A stretch of DNA of 64,000 nucleotides from contig NC_053121.1 in the NCBI RefSeq assembly GCF_010015445.1, positions 29,476,434-29,540,433 of the forward strand. Reading direction: 5' to 3'. Below the pieces are notes generated by a model, which was not told the DNA's origin, searched no databases, and was given only the letters and a program-made list of their open reading frames with translations. This DNA is from Perca fluviatilis. Taxonomy: Eukaryota > Chordata > Actinopteri > Perciformes > Percidae. Positions 42,201 through 62,256 of this stretch are shown here, one piece after another (position 1 is the stretch's first letter; the number at the start of each line of letters is the position of its first letter). The position numbers were made by a program, and so were the translations under genes.

Positions 42201-42764
42201 CATCTTCACAAAAGGAAGCATATCTTACAAGTTCACCGTCCCAGTGGTCTACCTAACCCCTAACCTATACGGTAGCTATAATTTAGCAAAATCACCATTA
42301 CACGGTTAACCTGGTACTTTAGCGACGCGTGTGTATTTCATTCACCCCAAGCATCGGAGTTCATCTCAGGGTAACGTTAACATTACTGACTGAGTTATCT
42401 ACTCGGTCAACGTGTTTTAACCAGGCGTCATTCCCCTGCGTTGGCGACAATATAGCAGCAGTTGTTGTGATGAATACAAACAGCACGTATACCATACAAA
42501 CGTGCTTACGAACTTTAACGTTAGCGACTAACATCTGTGTTAATCTAAAGTGCTGCTAATGTAATGGTTTGGCTAGCGAATTGTGTTAACGTTATCTGTC
42601 AAAGGTAATAACATGACGTTTGGGAAAAATGACTGTGTCAGACTGTCTCAAACCCGTCGTTGTCTTTTATCATTAATGGTTCAACAGTGGATAAAAGCAT
42701 AGCTTTTGGAGTTGACTTCGCTACCAGTGTGTTGCAGTACACTCACCACCAGAGCGGTCGCCAT
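36294..42764 (-). CDS. eif4e: Eukaryotic translation initiation factor 4E (eIF4E1 class)
   Basis: eIF4E is the cytoplasmic mRNA 5'-cap-binding protein; it recruits eIF4G and the small ribosomal subunit. The seven coding exons on the minus strand are 42747-42764, 41188-41291, 40898-40993, 40444-40507, 38288-38401, 37783-37922 and 36294-36408, all with GT..AG borders. They join in frame to 216 aa (human is 217). The m7G-stacking tryptophans are present as KTWQANL (about residue 55) and PMWED (about 101), with the adjacent Glu; IAIWTT (about 165) also matches. The C-terminus SHADTATKSGSSTKNKFVA is typical. The N-terminus (MATALV, then VSTSVPAHPEKEKCE) differs from mammalian eIF4E1, so this may be a fish paralogue such as eif4ea, eif4eb or eif4e1c; I cannot decide which. 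Intron 6 holds nested transposons. Start chosen for the conserved MATALV exon. Confidence 0.96.
36796..37757. mobile_element. MITE with GGACCTTTTTCATAGCAGAC ends, interrupted by a second element
   Basis: The outer inverted ends GACCTTTTTCATAGCAGAC and GACCTTTTTCACAGCAGAC continue inward as TAGTAGGAAAAGCACAG / CTGTGCTTTTCCTACTA. The element occupies most of eif4e intron 6. At 36898-37628 it is split by a separate transposon. Related partial copies lie at 38029-38190 (same gene, intron 5) and 62120-62256. Confidence 0.8.
36898..37628. mobile_element. PIF/Harbinger-like element nested in the outer MITE
   Basis: 731 bp with inverted tips AGCCGGGTTCACAC and AGCCTGGTACAGAC. A 3-bp TAA duplication lies at 36895-36897 and 37629-37631. 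Related copies of the host MITE read CCAGTAA continuously without this insert, which fixes the boundaries. Internal ORFs show no transposase. The 3-bp TWA duplication is the basis for calling it Harbinger-like. Confidence 0.75.
38029..38190. repeat. Partial copy of the 36796-37757 outer MITE
   Basis: It shares ACGATGGCTC, TTCAAGTGTCCC, CAGTAAGC, CAGTGAG and the CAGCTGTCATTA region with the outer element. It lacks the nested insert and has decayed ends. It lies in eif4e intron 5. Confidence 0.7.
41640..41880 (-). mobile_element. LINE ORF2 C-terminal fragment (L2/Rex1-like)
   Basis: On the minus strand: YIQNSAARIL, then directly WNALPDHLRTPQTVDAFK and LKTHLFRRAF. This is the conserved C-terminal end of CR1/L2-type ORF2 with an internal deletion between the two blocks. 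It lies in eif4e intron 1. Confidence 0.75.
41882..41942. repeat. Trinucleotide tract (GTT)n(GTA)n(ATA)n
   Basis: A compound run of three related trinucleotides adjoining the LINE fragment. Confidence 0.95.
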
Positions 42765-42850
42765 CTTCTGGAAATCACAGTCAGTTTTTGGCGTGTGTTA
42801 AATAGATGATTGGGCCATCTGGTACTCTACATAACGCATGCGCAAGAAGA
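42765..42850 (-). promoter_or_regulatory. eif4e: Likely eif4e promoter-proximal region
   Basis: Just upstream of the MATALV exon are an inverted CCAAT box (GATTGG near 42808-42813) and a palindromic CGCATGCGCA (42835-42844) resembling an NRF1 site. No TATA box is seen. This fits a housekeeping promoter. Confidence 0.45.
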
Positions 42851-43896
42851 CAAAAGTGTTGAACCTGTGGTATGCTGTTATCCTCCTTGACTTATCCATC
42901 ATCGGTCCATTACAAACAAATTCTATCGTAGTTATTTGTAATCAATTGTTATTGAAGTAATATAGTAAAAATGTGTGCAATAGATGTACTTCAAGTAAAA
43001 GCATAGGCTACTACTTGTGACCATCATTCTGAACTTTAATTATTTTGTGGCTTACAGAAGTATTTACAAACCATGTAAAGCATGAGATAATCAATAAAAA
43101 TGCCAGCCATACAGAATGATCTTTCAGGATGATGTGGTCCGGCATGGGTGTCCAAAGCCTGTTTGACTACAGAAATCTGGGCTTTTTGGAGTCCAACTGA
43201 ATCACTCCAGGCTTTTAGCAGTATTGCTTTAGGTGATGTCAGTGACGTTTACAAGCTGTCAATTTTCGGGTTATGGTCGAGTTAAGGTCACTATTCGGGT
43301 TTCTGAAACATTCGGAATAACCCGTTTACATGCGTGAGCAGAGAGAGTTACTCCTGTGGAATTTGTAATCAATTGGCAATATCCCGACGTAAACGGCGAC
43401 GCACGGTTAGCGTCTGGACGTACTGACAAGCCTGCTTCTTGTAACTTTTCGGTGACCTTCTTATAAATCTCACTATCTCCGGTACTTTCTGCCGTCAACA
43501 AAAGACATCATATTCATGGTTTTCACCACACACAAATAAAGAAATTGGTTTCCTCCTCGGCTCAAAAAGTGTGGTGCTGTGCTGCGTCTCGCCATGTTTA
43601 CCTCTACTTCTTGTTTACTTCCAGTATACTGCGCGCAGTTTTCTGCATTGACATATACTATATTATTAGTATATAATTATTATTATAACTATGTTTTCCG
43701 CGCATACAAGAAGTTCCTCTACTCAAAAGACCAAGATTCCTTGCGAATAGAACATGCGCAGAACACAAATCAATGTTCCTTTTGATGGGGATATGCCGAT
43801 ACGCGTTTACATGACCAAAATTTCCGGGTTAGAAAGGGGTAACCCAGGTAGCATATTCGGGTTTTGCCGGTGTTTACATGGCGCGCGTGCGACCGG

Positions 43897-45707
43897 GGGC
43901 CTGTTTCACAAAACCAAGATAAGGGATTAAACCGGGATTTCCCAGTTATCCTGGATTAATTAAGCCTTGATTCGGTTTCACGAAAGCGGAGGCACATAAA
44001 TCACCATGGAGATTTATTCTGTACAGCTAGCCTGCTCCTGACCAGGCTAACAGCCAGGATTTATTTAATCCTGTAGCCTTTTCTGATCACCCAGCAGTGG
44101 TTTTACCCTATTGTTATCAGCCTGGATTAAAATACAACAGGTGCATATTGCTGTTCATTTAAGTACTGTTATTATTTAAAGTTGTGACCATTATTTTTAT
44201 AATTATTCATGTGACATTATTACTGTTATATTGCTGTATGAAGACTGATGTTCATATTGTTGTTAGAAGTTTAATTAATATATTATGGCAGTTGTTGAGA
44301 TAATTAGAAAAGGCTGATCAAATTTCAAATGTGTTTTAAATGAAGTCTGTTACTAAGGGCAATACATACAATGCTGTACATTTCTATAGTTGACCAATGC
44401 ACCTTGAATTATTTTGGTTGATTCATTTTTTTTTATTCTTTAACAATAAGTATCATGTTTGTTCCACTTCCATGTACATTGTATTTGGCATTCTTAGCAC
44501 ACAATTTGTGTTGTCCAGTAAACTGCAACTATAATTTGGGAGGATTGTACAATTTTAAGAACATATCCTAATTGTACAGTCCTCCCAAATTATAGTCTTA
44601 GTTCACTGGACCAGTAACTATCTAGTGATGTAGGCTACTGTGCATTCATGACAACAGGGAGAGGACACCTCAATGGTTTTTGACCTTATATTTGGGGGGA
44701 AATAACTGATGAATATCACTCTGTTCCATTCATGTTTACAGTGTGCATGGAATTTATCACTTATTATTATTATCTTCATAGTTTCTAGATTTTAGAGTCC
44801 AAGTTCTTTAGTGTCTTTATTTTCTATGTCCATATATACAGGGAGCAAGGCATATCATATGTAGAGAAGGAAACTCGTCCTCTATCAAATAAAAAAAAAA
44901 ACGCGAAAAAAGCGTGGCAGACAATAGCGGACAGAATGATAGTCTAAAAATATACATTTATGAACTACTGCTCTTAACTGAAACCATTCAATAAGTCACT
45001 GTCATTGGGCCAAAACGAACAGTTGTACACTTTGCATTAAACGCGAGCAGTGGAAGTTAATATGACTTAGGACATTTATATTTTAGCCCATGAGAGAGAG
45101 GGAGAAACAGAGTGAAAGGATATTTACGCATCATATTCTAGCGTTGTAGAAAATTGATCTTTATGGTAAATTTCCTGAGTAACATTATCTTCTGCTTACT
45201 TTTAAGGCAAAGAGTACAACTGTTAATTTGCGCAAATGATTAGTAGCCTATCCTTGAAATGTGGTTGATTATGACGGTTTCAATTCAGAGCAGTTGTCAG
45301 TTAATGTATATATTTAGGCTACAATTACGCATTCAGTCGGTCCGCAATCGTCTGCCACGCTTTCTCGCTGTTTCATTACAGCGGCCGTGTTTCTTTTCTT
45401 TTTATACAAATGTATTTCATGATATCATATCCATAAGAAGCTGCTGCTCACTCTGTCTAAAGTATGTACAATGCGTAGTCTCCATTTTGGCATCAGTAAA
45501 TCTGAGATCGACCTCGCGGTCTTTTGAGGAAAGCCGTGGACGCGCATCTATCTGAATTACTTCAGCCTGGCTCGACCTAGTCGCTCCTCCTCAGCCTGGC
45601 TTGGCCTTTGTGAACGCACCAAGCCAGGATGCACAGATTAGACTAGGTCAAGCCTCGATTTATCAGTTATCCTGGATTTCTTTATTCTACTTTTGTGCAA
45701 TAGGCCC
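43897..45707. mobile_element. Harbinger-like element (GGGCCTGTTTCACAAAA ends)
   Basis: 1811 bp. The inverted tips are GGGCCTGTTTCACAAAA and GGGCCTATTGCACAAAA, with possible 3-bp CGG duplications (43894-43896, 45708-45710). It contains Myb/SANT-like pieces on both strands: plus strand near 44908-44945 reads KKAWQTIADRM, minus strand near 45335-45375 reads RERAWQTIADRL. Such a domain is typical of Harbinger accessory genes. There is no intact ORF. Confidence 0.65.
44515..44610. repeat. 40-bp inverted repeat hairpin
   Basis: Arms of about 40 bp (CTATAATTTGGGAGGA centre) pair at 35 of 40 positions by my count, across about 16 bp. It lies inside the Harbinger-like element. Confidence 0.8.
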
Positions 45708-45777
45708 CGGGTTATTGCTAATATTCCGGTTTTGAACGGGTTATTGACTGCATGTGTTACTGTCAACATAGCTCGAT

Positions 45778-45981
45778 GGTGTTTTAAGCCCCCAACGTCT
45801 CCTTCCAGGCAGCACTGTGACCATTGACTTCAAGGCACCTAACCTTAACCCTAATCGACTTCAAGGCACCTAGCACCTTAACCCTAATCGACTTCAAGGC
45901 ACCTAGCACCTAACCATTGCCTAATCCTAGTGCCTTCCAGGCAGCGCTGCCTGGAAGGAGATGTTGGGGGCTTAAAACACC
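45778..45981. mobile_element. Foldback MITE with internal minisatellite
   Basis: The ends GGTGTTTTAAGCCCCCAACG and the inverted GGTGTTTTAAGCCCCCAACA continue through CTCCTTCCAGGCAGC, giving arms of about 40 bp. The 120-bp centre is two to three tandem copies of a roughly 35-bp unit (ACTTCAAGGCACCTAGCACC..CCCTAATCG). A short GAT or CGAT duplication may flank it. Confidence 0.8.
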
Positions 45982-47311
45982 GATAAACGTAAACATAAAT
46001 GCCAACGTGTTGTATGTTGTCTGGGTGGCACGGTTACCCAGAGTCAAGGTAATACCTACAATGCCAGGATATCAGGTTTATTTATATAGCCATTGATTCA
46101 AATCATCATTTAATTAATCATCAGTATTTAAGGTCATGTTAGTAGACACTAAACATCCCATCAAACAGCCAAAGTCACTTCTTGAAATGGTAAAACTTAA
46201 TAGGCACAAAGATGATAAAGATTAAAGATTTGTCTTACTATATTGCACTTTGGATAATGCACTGCAATAACATTAAGTAAACTCAAGGGCCATTCTCAGT
46301 CTGTTCACCTCTGTTAAAGAATGTTATAGGCTTAGTATATTGTGCCCATAAATATTATACATATACTCTACAATGCAGTTGTTCCTCTGGGTGATAAAGT
46401 TAACACGTGAACAGCAAATACTTCTGATTGTATGATTACAACTATCTTTTACTCAATATGAAGCTTGTGATCGTATCAGGCTGAGATAAGCTCTCTCAGA
46501 CTATATTTTAACTGGAAAATATTTGTATATTGCATTATTCTTAATTATCAAAATGTATATTTTATTTTGATATTTTTGTGGAAAAGATCTGCACAAAAAC
46601 ACTGATGGACTGAAGATTAAAATTATTATTGTACAATAATAAGAAACACACCTCAGGGCGAAAAAGTGTCTCCTGACTAGAAAAACACATAATTTATAGT
46701 TTTCCCTATGAATGCATACATGTGCAGCATCTGACTACTCAATATAGAAGATAACCAATATACATGTCATAACAAAGCATATGATCTCCATCTGACTTTT
46801 GATTTCAATGTAGTTTTCAGTTTCCAAGTGAACAGAATGAGCAGAGTTAGGGTAATTAAGACTTGAAAAAATAATAATAAAATGTTTCATGAAAGTTTAC
46901 TTCCACAATATTCAGTGTCTGGCAAGTGTTTTCAGGGTAAATTGTGTTGCATTAAAGAGGATTAAGTATGAATGTGGTACTTTATACGGTCACTTATGTA
47001 ATATGATTAATTGCTGTTTTCATGCTATGAACCCTTGGAGGAGTGACTAAATAGGGCTGAAAGGGACTCATTGTTGACTGTTCATAATAAGAGCAGCAGC
47101 CAAATGCCTTCATGTCAAGAGGAAAAGCAGATAATACTTTCATTTTCAAAATATTTTTATGACACTTTTGTTTCTGGGCTGTTAATACAAATGTTCGAAT
47201 ACTGAAAGTTATGTCATCAAAACAAGTGCAGAGACATACATTAAGTGCTGCAACTATGAAAGGAGATTGTTTAAAAGGCCGAATGTGAAGGATGTCAATG
47301 TTTCAGGTACT
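45982..47311. other. Intergenic / adh5 3' flank
   Basis: No recognisable element. AATAAA on the minus strand at 46566-46561 is a candidate adh5 polyadenylation signal, about 745 nt past the stop; a nearer signal was not found. Confidence 0.35.
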
Positions 47312-51468
<4,157 letters not shown>

Positions 51469-51479
51469 GTTCGTTCCTT

Positions 51480-51600
51480 CAGCACAAGAGGGAGGGAGGG
51501 GCGGTGCGCAGCCGTAAAGGAGTTAACGTCCGGACCAATCAGAAACGAGAACGCGCAGCATAAGTATGACGCAGGCGCGGTAGAGAATTTCAGTCATGAT
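51480..51600 (-). promoter_or_regulatory. adh5: Likely adh5 promoter region
   Basis: Immediately upstream of the adh5 start are a GC box (GAGGGGCGGTG near 51496-51506), a CCAAT motif (51535-51539) and GC-rich text (CGCGCAGC, GCAGGCGCGG), with no TATA box. This suits the ubiquitous expression known for class III ADH. Confidence 0.5.
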
Positions 51601-52203
51601 AGTAGTCATGAGTTTGTTTCTCTGGATGATTGTATTGAATGAGTACGTGCCTGAAATGTTGTATATTTTAATGTTTTCTTCAGTGAAGTTGAAAAAAATA
51701 TTTCACGGTTGGTACAGTCTGTTTTTATCATATGAAGGCCCCGAACAGAGATTTTTATGAACAGTGTAAAGCCATCCATCCATCTTCGAAACCATATCAA
51801 AATACATATATATTTTCTCGTGTAGCACATATAAACCAACATTTGAAAGTGAAAGCTAATTCTTGGCCTTGTAAATAGTAGTTTGACAAATTAAACTGAC
51901 AAATGAGCTGAACTGAACTCAAATCAGCAAATTTGTTTACTCTTTATTTCTGAGCATACTAAATGTGGGATGGTGAAGGTATTAATTTGTATATACAAAT
52001 CATATACAAATCAGAATAATTTTGTAGATTTCAATATAACATATTTACCTATCCTTAAAAAAAAAAAATCTACTCTTTCCTGAATTAAATGAATTAAAAC
52101 TATGAATATGCAAATACTTTTCATCTTAAAAGTGTAAACACTGGGCACAAATATTCTTTAGCTACACTTACTGTACACTCACATGCTGAATGTCCCCCCC
52201 CCC

Positions 52204-52209
52204 TTTATT
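52204..52209 (-). terminator. gar1: Candidate gar1 polyadenylation signal
   Basis: AATAAA on the minus strand about 610 nt past the gar1 stop; a second candidate is at 51943-51948. Neither choice can be confirmed here. Confidence 0.35.
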
Positions 52210-52817
52210 CTTCACCTTAGGATGACATTTAACATTCTACTACAAACCTTCTACATGAGCAATAAAAATAAACACAGTTACAAAGCACCTTTTAATCAAG
52301 GCCTTTAACAAAAATGTGACAACATTCTGCTTAAGATTTGACAAATTATGGGTATTAAAATGTTTTTTTTTTTTTTTTTTTTACTAACAGCATATAAAGA
52401 TTTTCCACACATTTTCCCATATCAGAGGAAATGAATACAAGGAGGTTTGTGAATGTATCTCTTGAAATCTTGATCGAAGTACACATCTGTCATGGCCAAA
52501 CATTTGAACGCAATCAGCAGAGGATAATGATAAGCTTGTTCACAAAGGGACCCAACATCTCTCCCTAACAGGCTGAAAGATCCTCGTTATGTTGCACACC
52601 AACATGATTATGAACCTTTTAAACAAAAATGAAGATCCATCACATATTCAAAACTGGTACAAAAAAAAGAAGGAAAATCCATTCAAGTTCAACAAATAGA
52701 GGCAATGTCCATTTTCGAAGTCCAACAGGCCAGGCATTGGCAGAGAATACAGCCTTTTTGCTTGTGTAGCAGCAGAAGACAAGGCTGACACCGTCACACC
52801 AGACCATCACTGTCAGA

Positions 52818-54763
52818 TCATCTCCCGCCTACAAGTGAACAACGAAAAACTTTTACCTTTACACATGAAAAAAAATATAAAAGTTTAATTTGTAGAACAC
52901 TGAAAAAAAAGGGGCAAACCTCTGAATCCACGTCCTCCTCCGCCTCCTCTTCCTCTGAAGCCTCCTCCTCCTCCGCCTCGTCCACCTCCAAATCCTCCAC
53001 CGCGGCCGCCACCAAATCCTCCACCACGGCCGCCTCGGAAACCACCTGAAACGAAAACAAAATTAAATCAAACCACTTTTACAAGCCATGCTCTAAAATC
53101 GGCACAAAGGAACCCCACTTTGAATCTACAATAACTAAGACTGACAGATCCCATGCGCAAGAGAAAAAAAAAATTAGCTACACATTCATCAACAGGAGAC
53201 GGGATTAATTAAAATGAGACAAAGTTTTGATGCCTCACCTCCGCGACCACCGCCTCTTCCTCCACCTCGACCCCCTCGGCCTCCTCTTGGCGGACCCTTC
53301 TCTCCTGGCGGCCTGGGGAGGAATCTCTGCAGCGGGAGAAGCTTCATTGGATCTATATAAAACTAAAAGAGACGGTGCAAATCACATACAGTGTAAAACA
53401 GAGAGGCACAGAAATTAGCTTTTAAGTATGCAAATGTACTACTTTAAAATGAATTATACCTTCTGCAGTTTCTTAAATGAAGACGCCTTCATATTTTCTG
53501 AAAGTTTGACTGAAAAATACTGCAAGGATAGGTTAAGGAATTAACAGGATTTTTGAGCAGCAACAATATTTAACTCACAGAGGTTGAACTTTACTTTATT
53601 TCACCACAGGTTGATTCAGAGGTCCAGAGACCGAATAGAAAGGATACAAAGTCCCGGAGCTGGCCAAATATCTCATCCACTTTGCCGATCTGCTCCTTGT
53701 TTTCCAAGTAGACTGGGGCATTGAAGTATGGAACTTTGTTTTCCTCTGTCGTACACTTGCACACAATGTCATCTTCACATGGATGCACAAACTCTCCCAG
53801 TGCTGCAGGGCGGAAACACAATGAACCACAGTTAGTTGAGTAAAGGGTGTTTTAGCTATCCCGACAAATGCCCAGTTCCAATATCCTCCCTCTGGTTGAC
53901 TTTATACATAGTTTCGATAAGTTTGCAACTCAGAACATTTGCTTTAGGAAATAAGCCACAATTCATGATTTGGGGACATTAAAGTAGCCAATTACATTTT
54001 TGAAGCATCAAAAAAAAAAAAAAAAAAAAGGGGGGAGTTGGCAAAATACATTGAGCCATGCTTAAAACCCTGTAAGTATAAACACTATAAACACTTGTCA
54101 CTACTTGTGATTGCATGATGGTGATATCCAAATACTGCGATTTCACAGGTTGTAGAGATAAAGATTACTATGCGTTTTACAGCATGTAAGCATTCAGAAA
54201 ACCAAAGATGGTTGTATGATTGCAGTCTGTTCTGTGAGCTTTTTGCTTTTCAGGCACTTCTAAATGATTCAGCCCAAGGACTGATATACAGTGCCAGTGT
54301 TCAGAAAGATTTAAGTTTTCTAAGTCGTTGATTCAAATTTCGGTGTTGACATGAATGGTATTTATGAATTGGAAACTAATTGTGGTAACTTTCCTGTGAC
54401 GTCAAAACTCATCATACAGGGGATGTTATTTAAAGTCTGAATGCTTAGTTTTTAGGGTACTGGAGCTGGGCCTAACTGTTTTGGACATGTAGCTAACGTT
54501 ACAGCAAGCTCTCAGCTTCTGCACCATCTTCTCAGCGGTACTGGCTTGGTGATCTTACCGACGACATACTCTGGAGGACCGTAGTCTTGTTGTCTATTGA
54601 AACCACCTCTGCCACCACCACGTCCAAATCCACCTCCCCTGCCTCCTCCGAATCCTCCACCTCCTCTGCCTCCTCCAAATCCACCTCCTCCTCTGCCTCC
54701 TCCACCTCGGTTAAATCCTCCACCTCCTCTGCCTCCTCGTCCACCTCCTCCTCTGAAAGACAT
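52818..54763 (-). CDS. gar1: H/ACA ribonucleoprotein complex subunit 1 (Gar1)
   Basis: Gar1 is a nucleolar and Cajal-body protein of H/ACA snoRNPs, which pseudouridylate rRNA and snRNA, and of telomerase. The minus-strand exons are 54559-54763, 53648-53802, 53460-53519, 53239-53362, 52920-53045 and 52818-52828, all GT..AG, joining to 226 aa (human 217). Residues 1-60 are an Arg-Gly-Gly domain starting [11 protein letters not shown]. The core Gar1 fold follows: [42 protein letters not shown] and [15 protein letters not shown]. Then comes [15 protein letters not shown] and a second RGG/FGG-rich tail ending GFRGGR. Its start lies 688 bp from the divergent adh8 start. The last exon has only 11 coding bases. 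GA-rich codons create long false ORFs on both strands. Confidence 0.97.
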
Positions 54764-55451
54764 TTTGCTTCAAATCCTCTGTGAGAAACGCGACAAAAAG
54801 GAGAGGAAACGAGTCAGAAGAAAGCACAGACAACCTAAAACACACGCGAATCCACGGTTGGTTAAATGGAGCAAGGACTGTGGAAGAAATCCAATGCATT
54901 CAACGACCTAGCATCGTGGATTGAGCAGCACTTCAGAAGTTCTAGCTAACATGCTAACGTTAGCTCAATTCAGACTATTAAACTAACGTCAACGTTACAC
55001 AATTCAGCCGCATCTTCTTCCACGCATCAACACGTCATGTGTTCACTTGAGAATATACACTTTAAAAAGTCTGCAACCCCATCCCCACACAGTTAAAGCG
55101 GATTACTCACAAATGTGATCGGCTAGCTCCTGCTATTTACTCCGAAAGACTTCCATGCGATGACAACACGTGTGAGCAAGGGCTGCCGTAAAGGTATTTG
55201 CCAGTATCGGGAAATGTCGTAAATTCACATCTCTTCCGCCGCGCAGGCATTTAAAGAAGCAGCACAGCAGACAGTCAGTTGACTCATCAAGATAAATAAG
55301 AGACTCGGTCAGTAAAACTTTACAGACTCCAATAATATGGCAAATAGTTATTTCTGTGAGACTTGATTGATGTACGCATATGTAAATATTCCGATAATAT
55401 GGTTATTCTTTTCAAATGCAGACAAAAAAAAGTAGTTAACACCACTCAACA
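54764..55451. promoter_or_regulatory. Shared gar1/adh8 divergent promoter interval
   Basis: The 688 bp between the two start codons must hold the 5' ends of both genes. A TTCCGCCGCGCAGGC stretch (about 55233-55247) combines an ETS-like core with GC-rich text. The region 54950-55010 has GCTAACGTTAGC-type words. No TATA box is evident for gar1. Untranslated exons cannot be placed. Confidence 0.45.
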
Positions 55452-60156
<4,705 letters not shown>

Positions 60157-62119
60157 GATGAAGAATTTACATGTTATGTCATTGTAATGACGTTTTGCAC
60201 ACAACTCTGCAGTGTATTTGTGAACATCTCGATGCTCTCTTTCTAAAAAGATGTTGACAATTTAAATGTTTTCCTTGCTTGCCAACTGTCCATATTGGCC
60301 ACTAGATGGCAGTCTTATATCAGTCTTAAGCTTCTGCATTTGTGTCCATGAATTCCATTTAGCTTTATAAAGTTGCTTATATCTGCAACGGATTCTGTAT
60401 TTTTATTCATATTAACTTCTGAGGTCGTTTGTTCTTGTTTATCACACACTTGATCAAAAGGGAGAAACACCACAGAATGTCCAGTGCATTTGTGTGAAAC
60501 AATACCGAATGAAGTAAAAAAAAAAAAAAACTCATCGACACGAACACCTAAGACCTAGTCTCTCTCTACATCTGTCATATTTGGCAGCTATACAGGGATT
60601 CTGGTCCTGATATCAATGTGAAATGATAGTTGAAATTACATACCCTTGTATAGAAGATGGGGTAAAAGACAGAGGAAACAAATGGCTGAATCTGTCATCC
60701 ATAGGACAAGTATCTGCTTCATGTGGTCAGGCTTACCAAATCTCGTCCTTGGTAATATTATATATTGATTTAATGGTTAGAAGGGCTAAAATAACAGTTG
60801 TGGGCTGTCAGTACAGAAGACAAAAGGTTGTTTGGGGAATGCCTCTCGGAGAAGAACCGAAATAGCTGTCGGAGGAATTTGTTTTATTGAAGTTCCATTC
60901 AGATCAAATGAATACCCTTGGCAGTTCCCCCTACTTTTCCATCTTTATTTAAAATGGAAAATAAATTGGTGCTCTTCTGCTTATGTTGGTCTCATCTGCC
61001 AGTATGCTATCAATCACAGATCACACAGTTTAGACGCCCCTTCATCCTCCCAAAGAATCTTAAAGTAAAGAACGTTTTTAAGAAATAGAAAGCAGAATAC
61101 TGCTTTCTATTTCTCTGCAGAGAATGGAGATAGAAAAGGAGGGAGATCAAAGACAGAGGAAGACAACTTTTGACAGGTGGTTATGTGACTGGGCATCCTA
61201 TTATATAAATGTTAGACATGCTCACAGAGTTCTAAGGCTTTCTTGGGGACGTGTATGCCTCATCTATGGTAAAACTATCCAAAGTGACGACCATAAGTCT
61301 CTTACCTTTTTTCCTCTGGAATTGTCACAGCTATGTGCAACTAATACAGGGAGGACATGCTATCTGAATTACAACCACAGCATTGTACACATTTTTGAAA
61401 GTCTAAACTGTCTGCCTTATCATGTTTCACATGCACCTGTGCAACGTTTCTGCAGATATCTTCCGTATAGGAAACTTTGGCATAAAGTGGAATAGAAATA
61501 GAGACCGCTAGCATTTCTAAATGGATATATTTTTTTATTTATTTTGATTTCTATGCTAATCTGTTTTTCCCTCTGACTGTCGTTACAACTCTTTCAAGCA
61601 TGAGTCTGCATGGAGATAATTGACGAACAGAAATGCCAGATGAGGTAAATGCCGTCACACAAATAAAAGCATGTCTGGAAAGAAATGTCAAAAGGTGCCG
61701 CCTTGCCTTCAAGAGATTTCCTCTTATTTACTAGGCTATATTCCTGTGTGACAGATGGCACATTAAATATGATGAGAACATAAAAACTGTCGATAATAAA
61801 AAACCCTATTTGAACAAAGCCAGTGTTTTCTTGTTAAAAACAACACAAAATATAATACACCCATATCCATTTACAACATTGTAAATGGGAAATAGTGTCG
61901 CTCTGATTCAACTGAAATTAATGTCATGGCAAATATATACAGTATATCCATCAGAAACTACAAATTATACTATCTGGTGTCCCTAACTTTTGTCTTCTAA
62001 TATTTGTATGGTTTTATATTTGTTATTGCAGTACACATAGAAGGGAAAAAGTTGCCTCTGCACAAGAAATAAGGAGTTTTGAGACGTCATACTAGGAATA
62101 AAACGAATGATGACTGAAT
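60157..62119. other. adh8 3' flank, no further gene seen
   Basis: An AATAAA at 60960-60965 is a possible but distant polyadenylation signal; an A-run lies at 60516-60529. The ORF at 61124-61495 (123 aa) has no domain I recognise and no Kozak or splice support. Confidence 0.4.
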
Positions 62120-62256
62120 CTCATTAAGTGGCTTCTCATTCATGGTTCTGGTATTGTGCATGCTGGCTCACTGTCACACTGTCACTGTTTACTGGGACAT
62201 TGAATTTGTTACATTTATCTACTATGACAAGTCAAAATGTCTGCTGTGAGAAAAAG
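62120..62256 (-). repeat. Partial copy of the CATAGCAGACATTTTGAC MITE
   Basis: Read on the minus strand it begins TTTTTCTCACAGCAGACATT and continues GACTTGTCATAGTAG, later GTCCCAGTAAACAGTGAC and GCATGCACAATACCAG. It matches the outer element of eif4e intron 6 without the nested insert. Confidence 0.75.

Larger units (their letters stand above)
43200..45765. mobile_element. Outer transposon of a nested pair (approximate limits)
   Basis: Flanking the inner element (43897-45707) are two half-units sharing inverted text: left CGGAATAACCCGTTTACATG; right, inverted, AATAACCCG and CATGTAAACACC. A minus-strand ORF at 43271-43501 begins AESTGDSEIYKKVTEKLQEA and could be a decayed DNA-binding exon, but I cannot name it. 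Outer ends were not pinned. Confidence 0.45.

Noticed and set aside
45838..45930. Regularly spaced repeats that might suggest a CRISPR-like array
   Set aside because: Adjacent tandem units with no unique spacers, inside a foldback MITE in a vertebrate genome.
54587..54911. Pro-rich and Ser-rich ORFs on the plus strand
   Set aside because: Antisense shadows of the gar1 RGG-encoding exon 1.
61124..61495. 123-aa plus-strand ORF
   Set aside because: No recognised motif, weak context; length alone is not convincing in 64 kb of AT-rich DNA.
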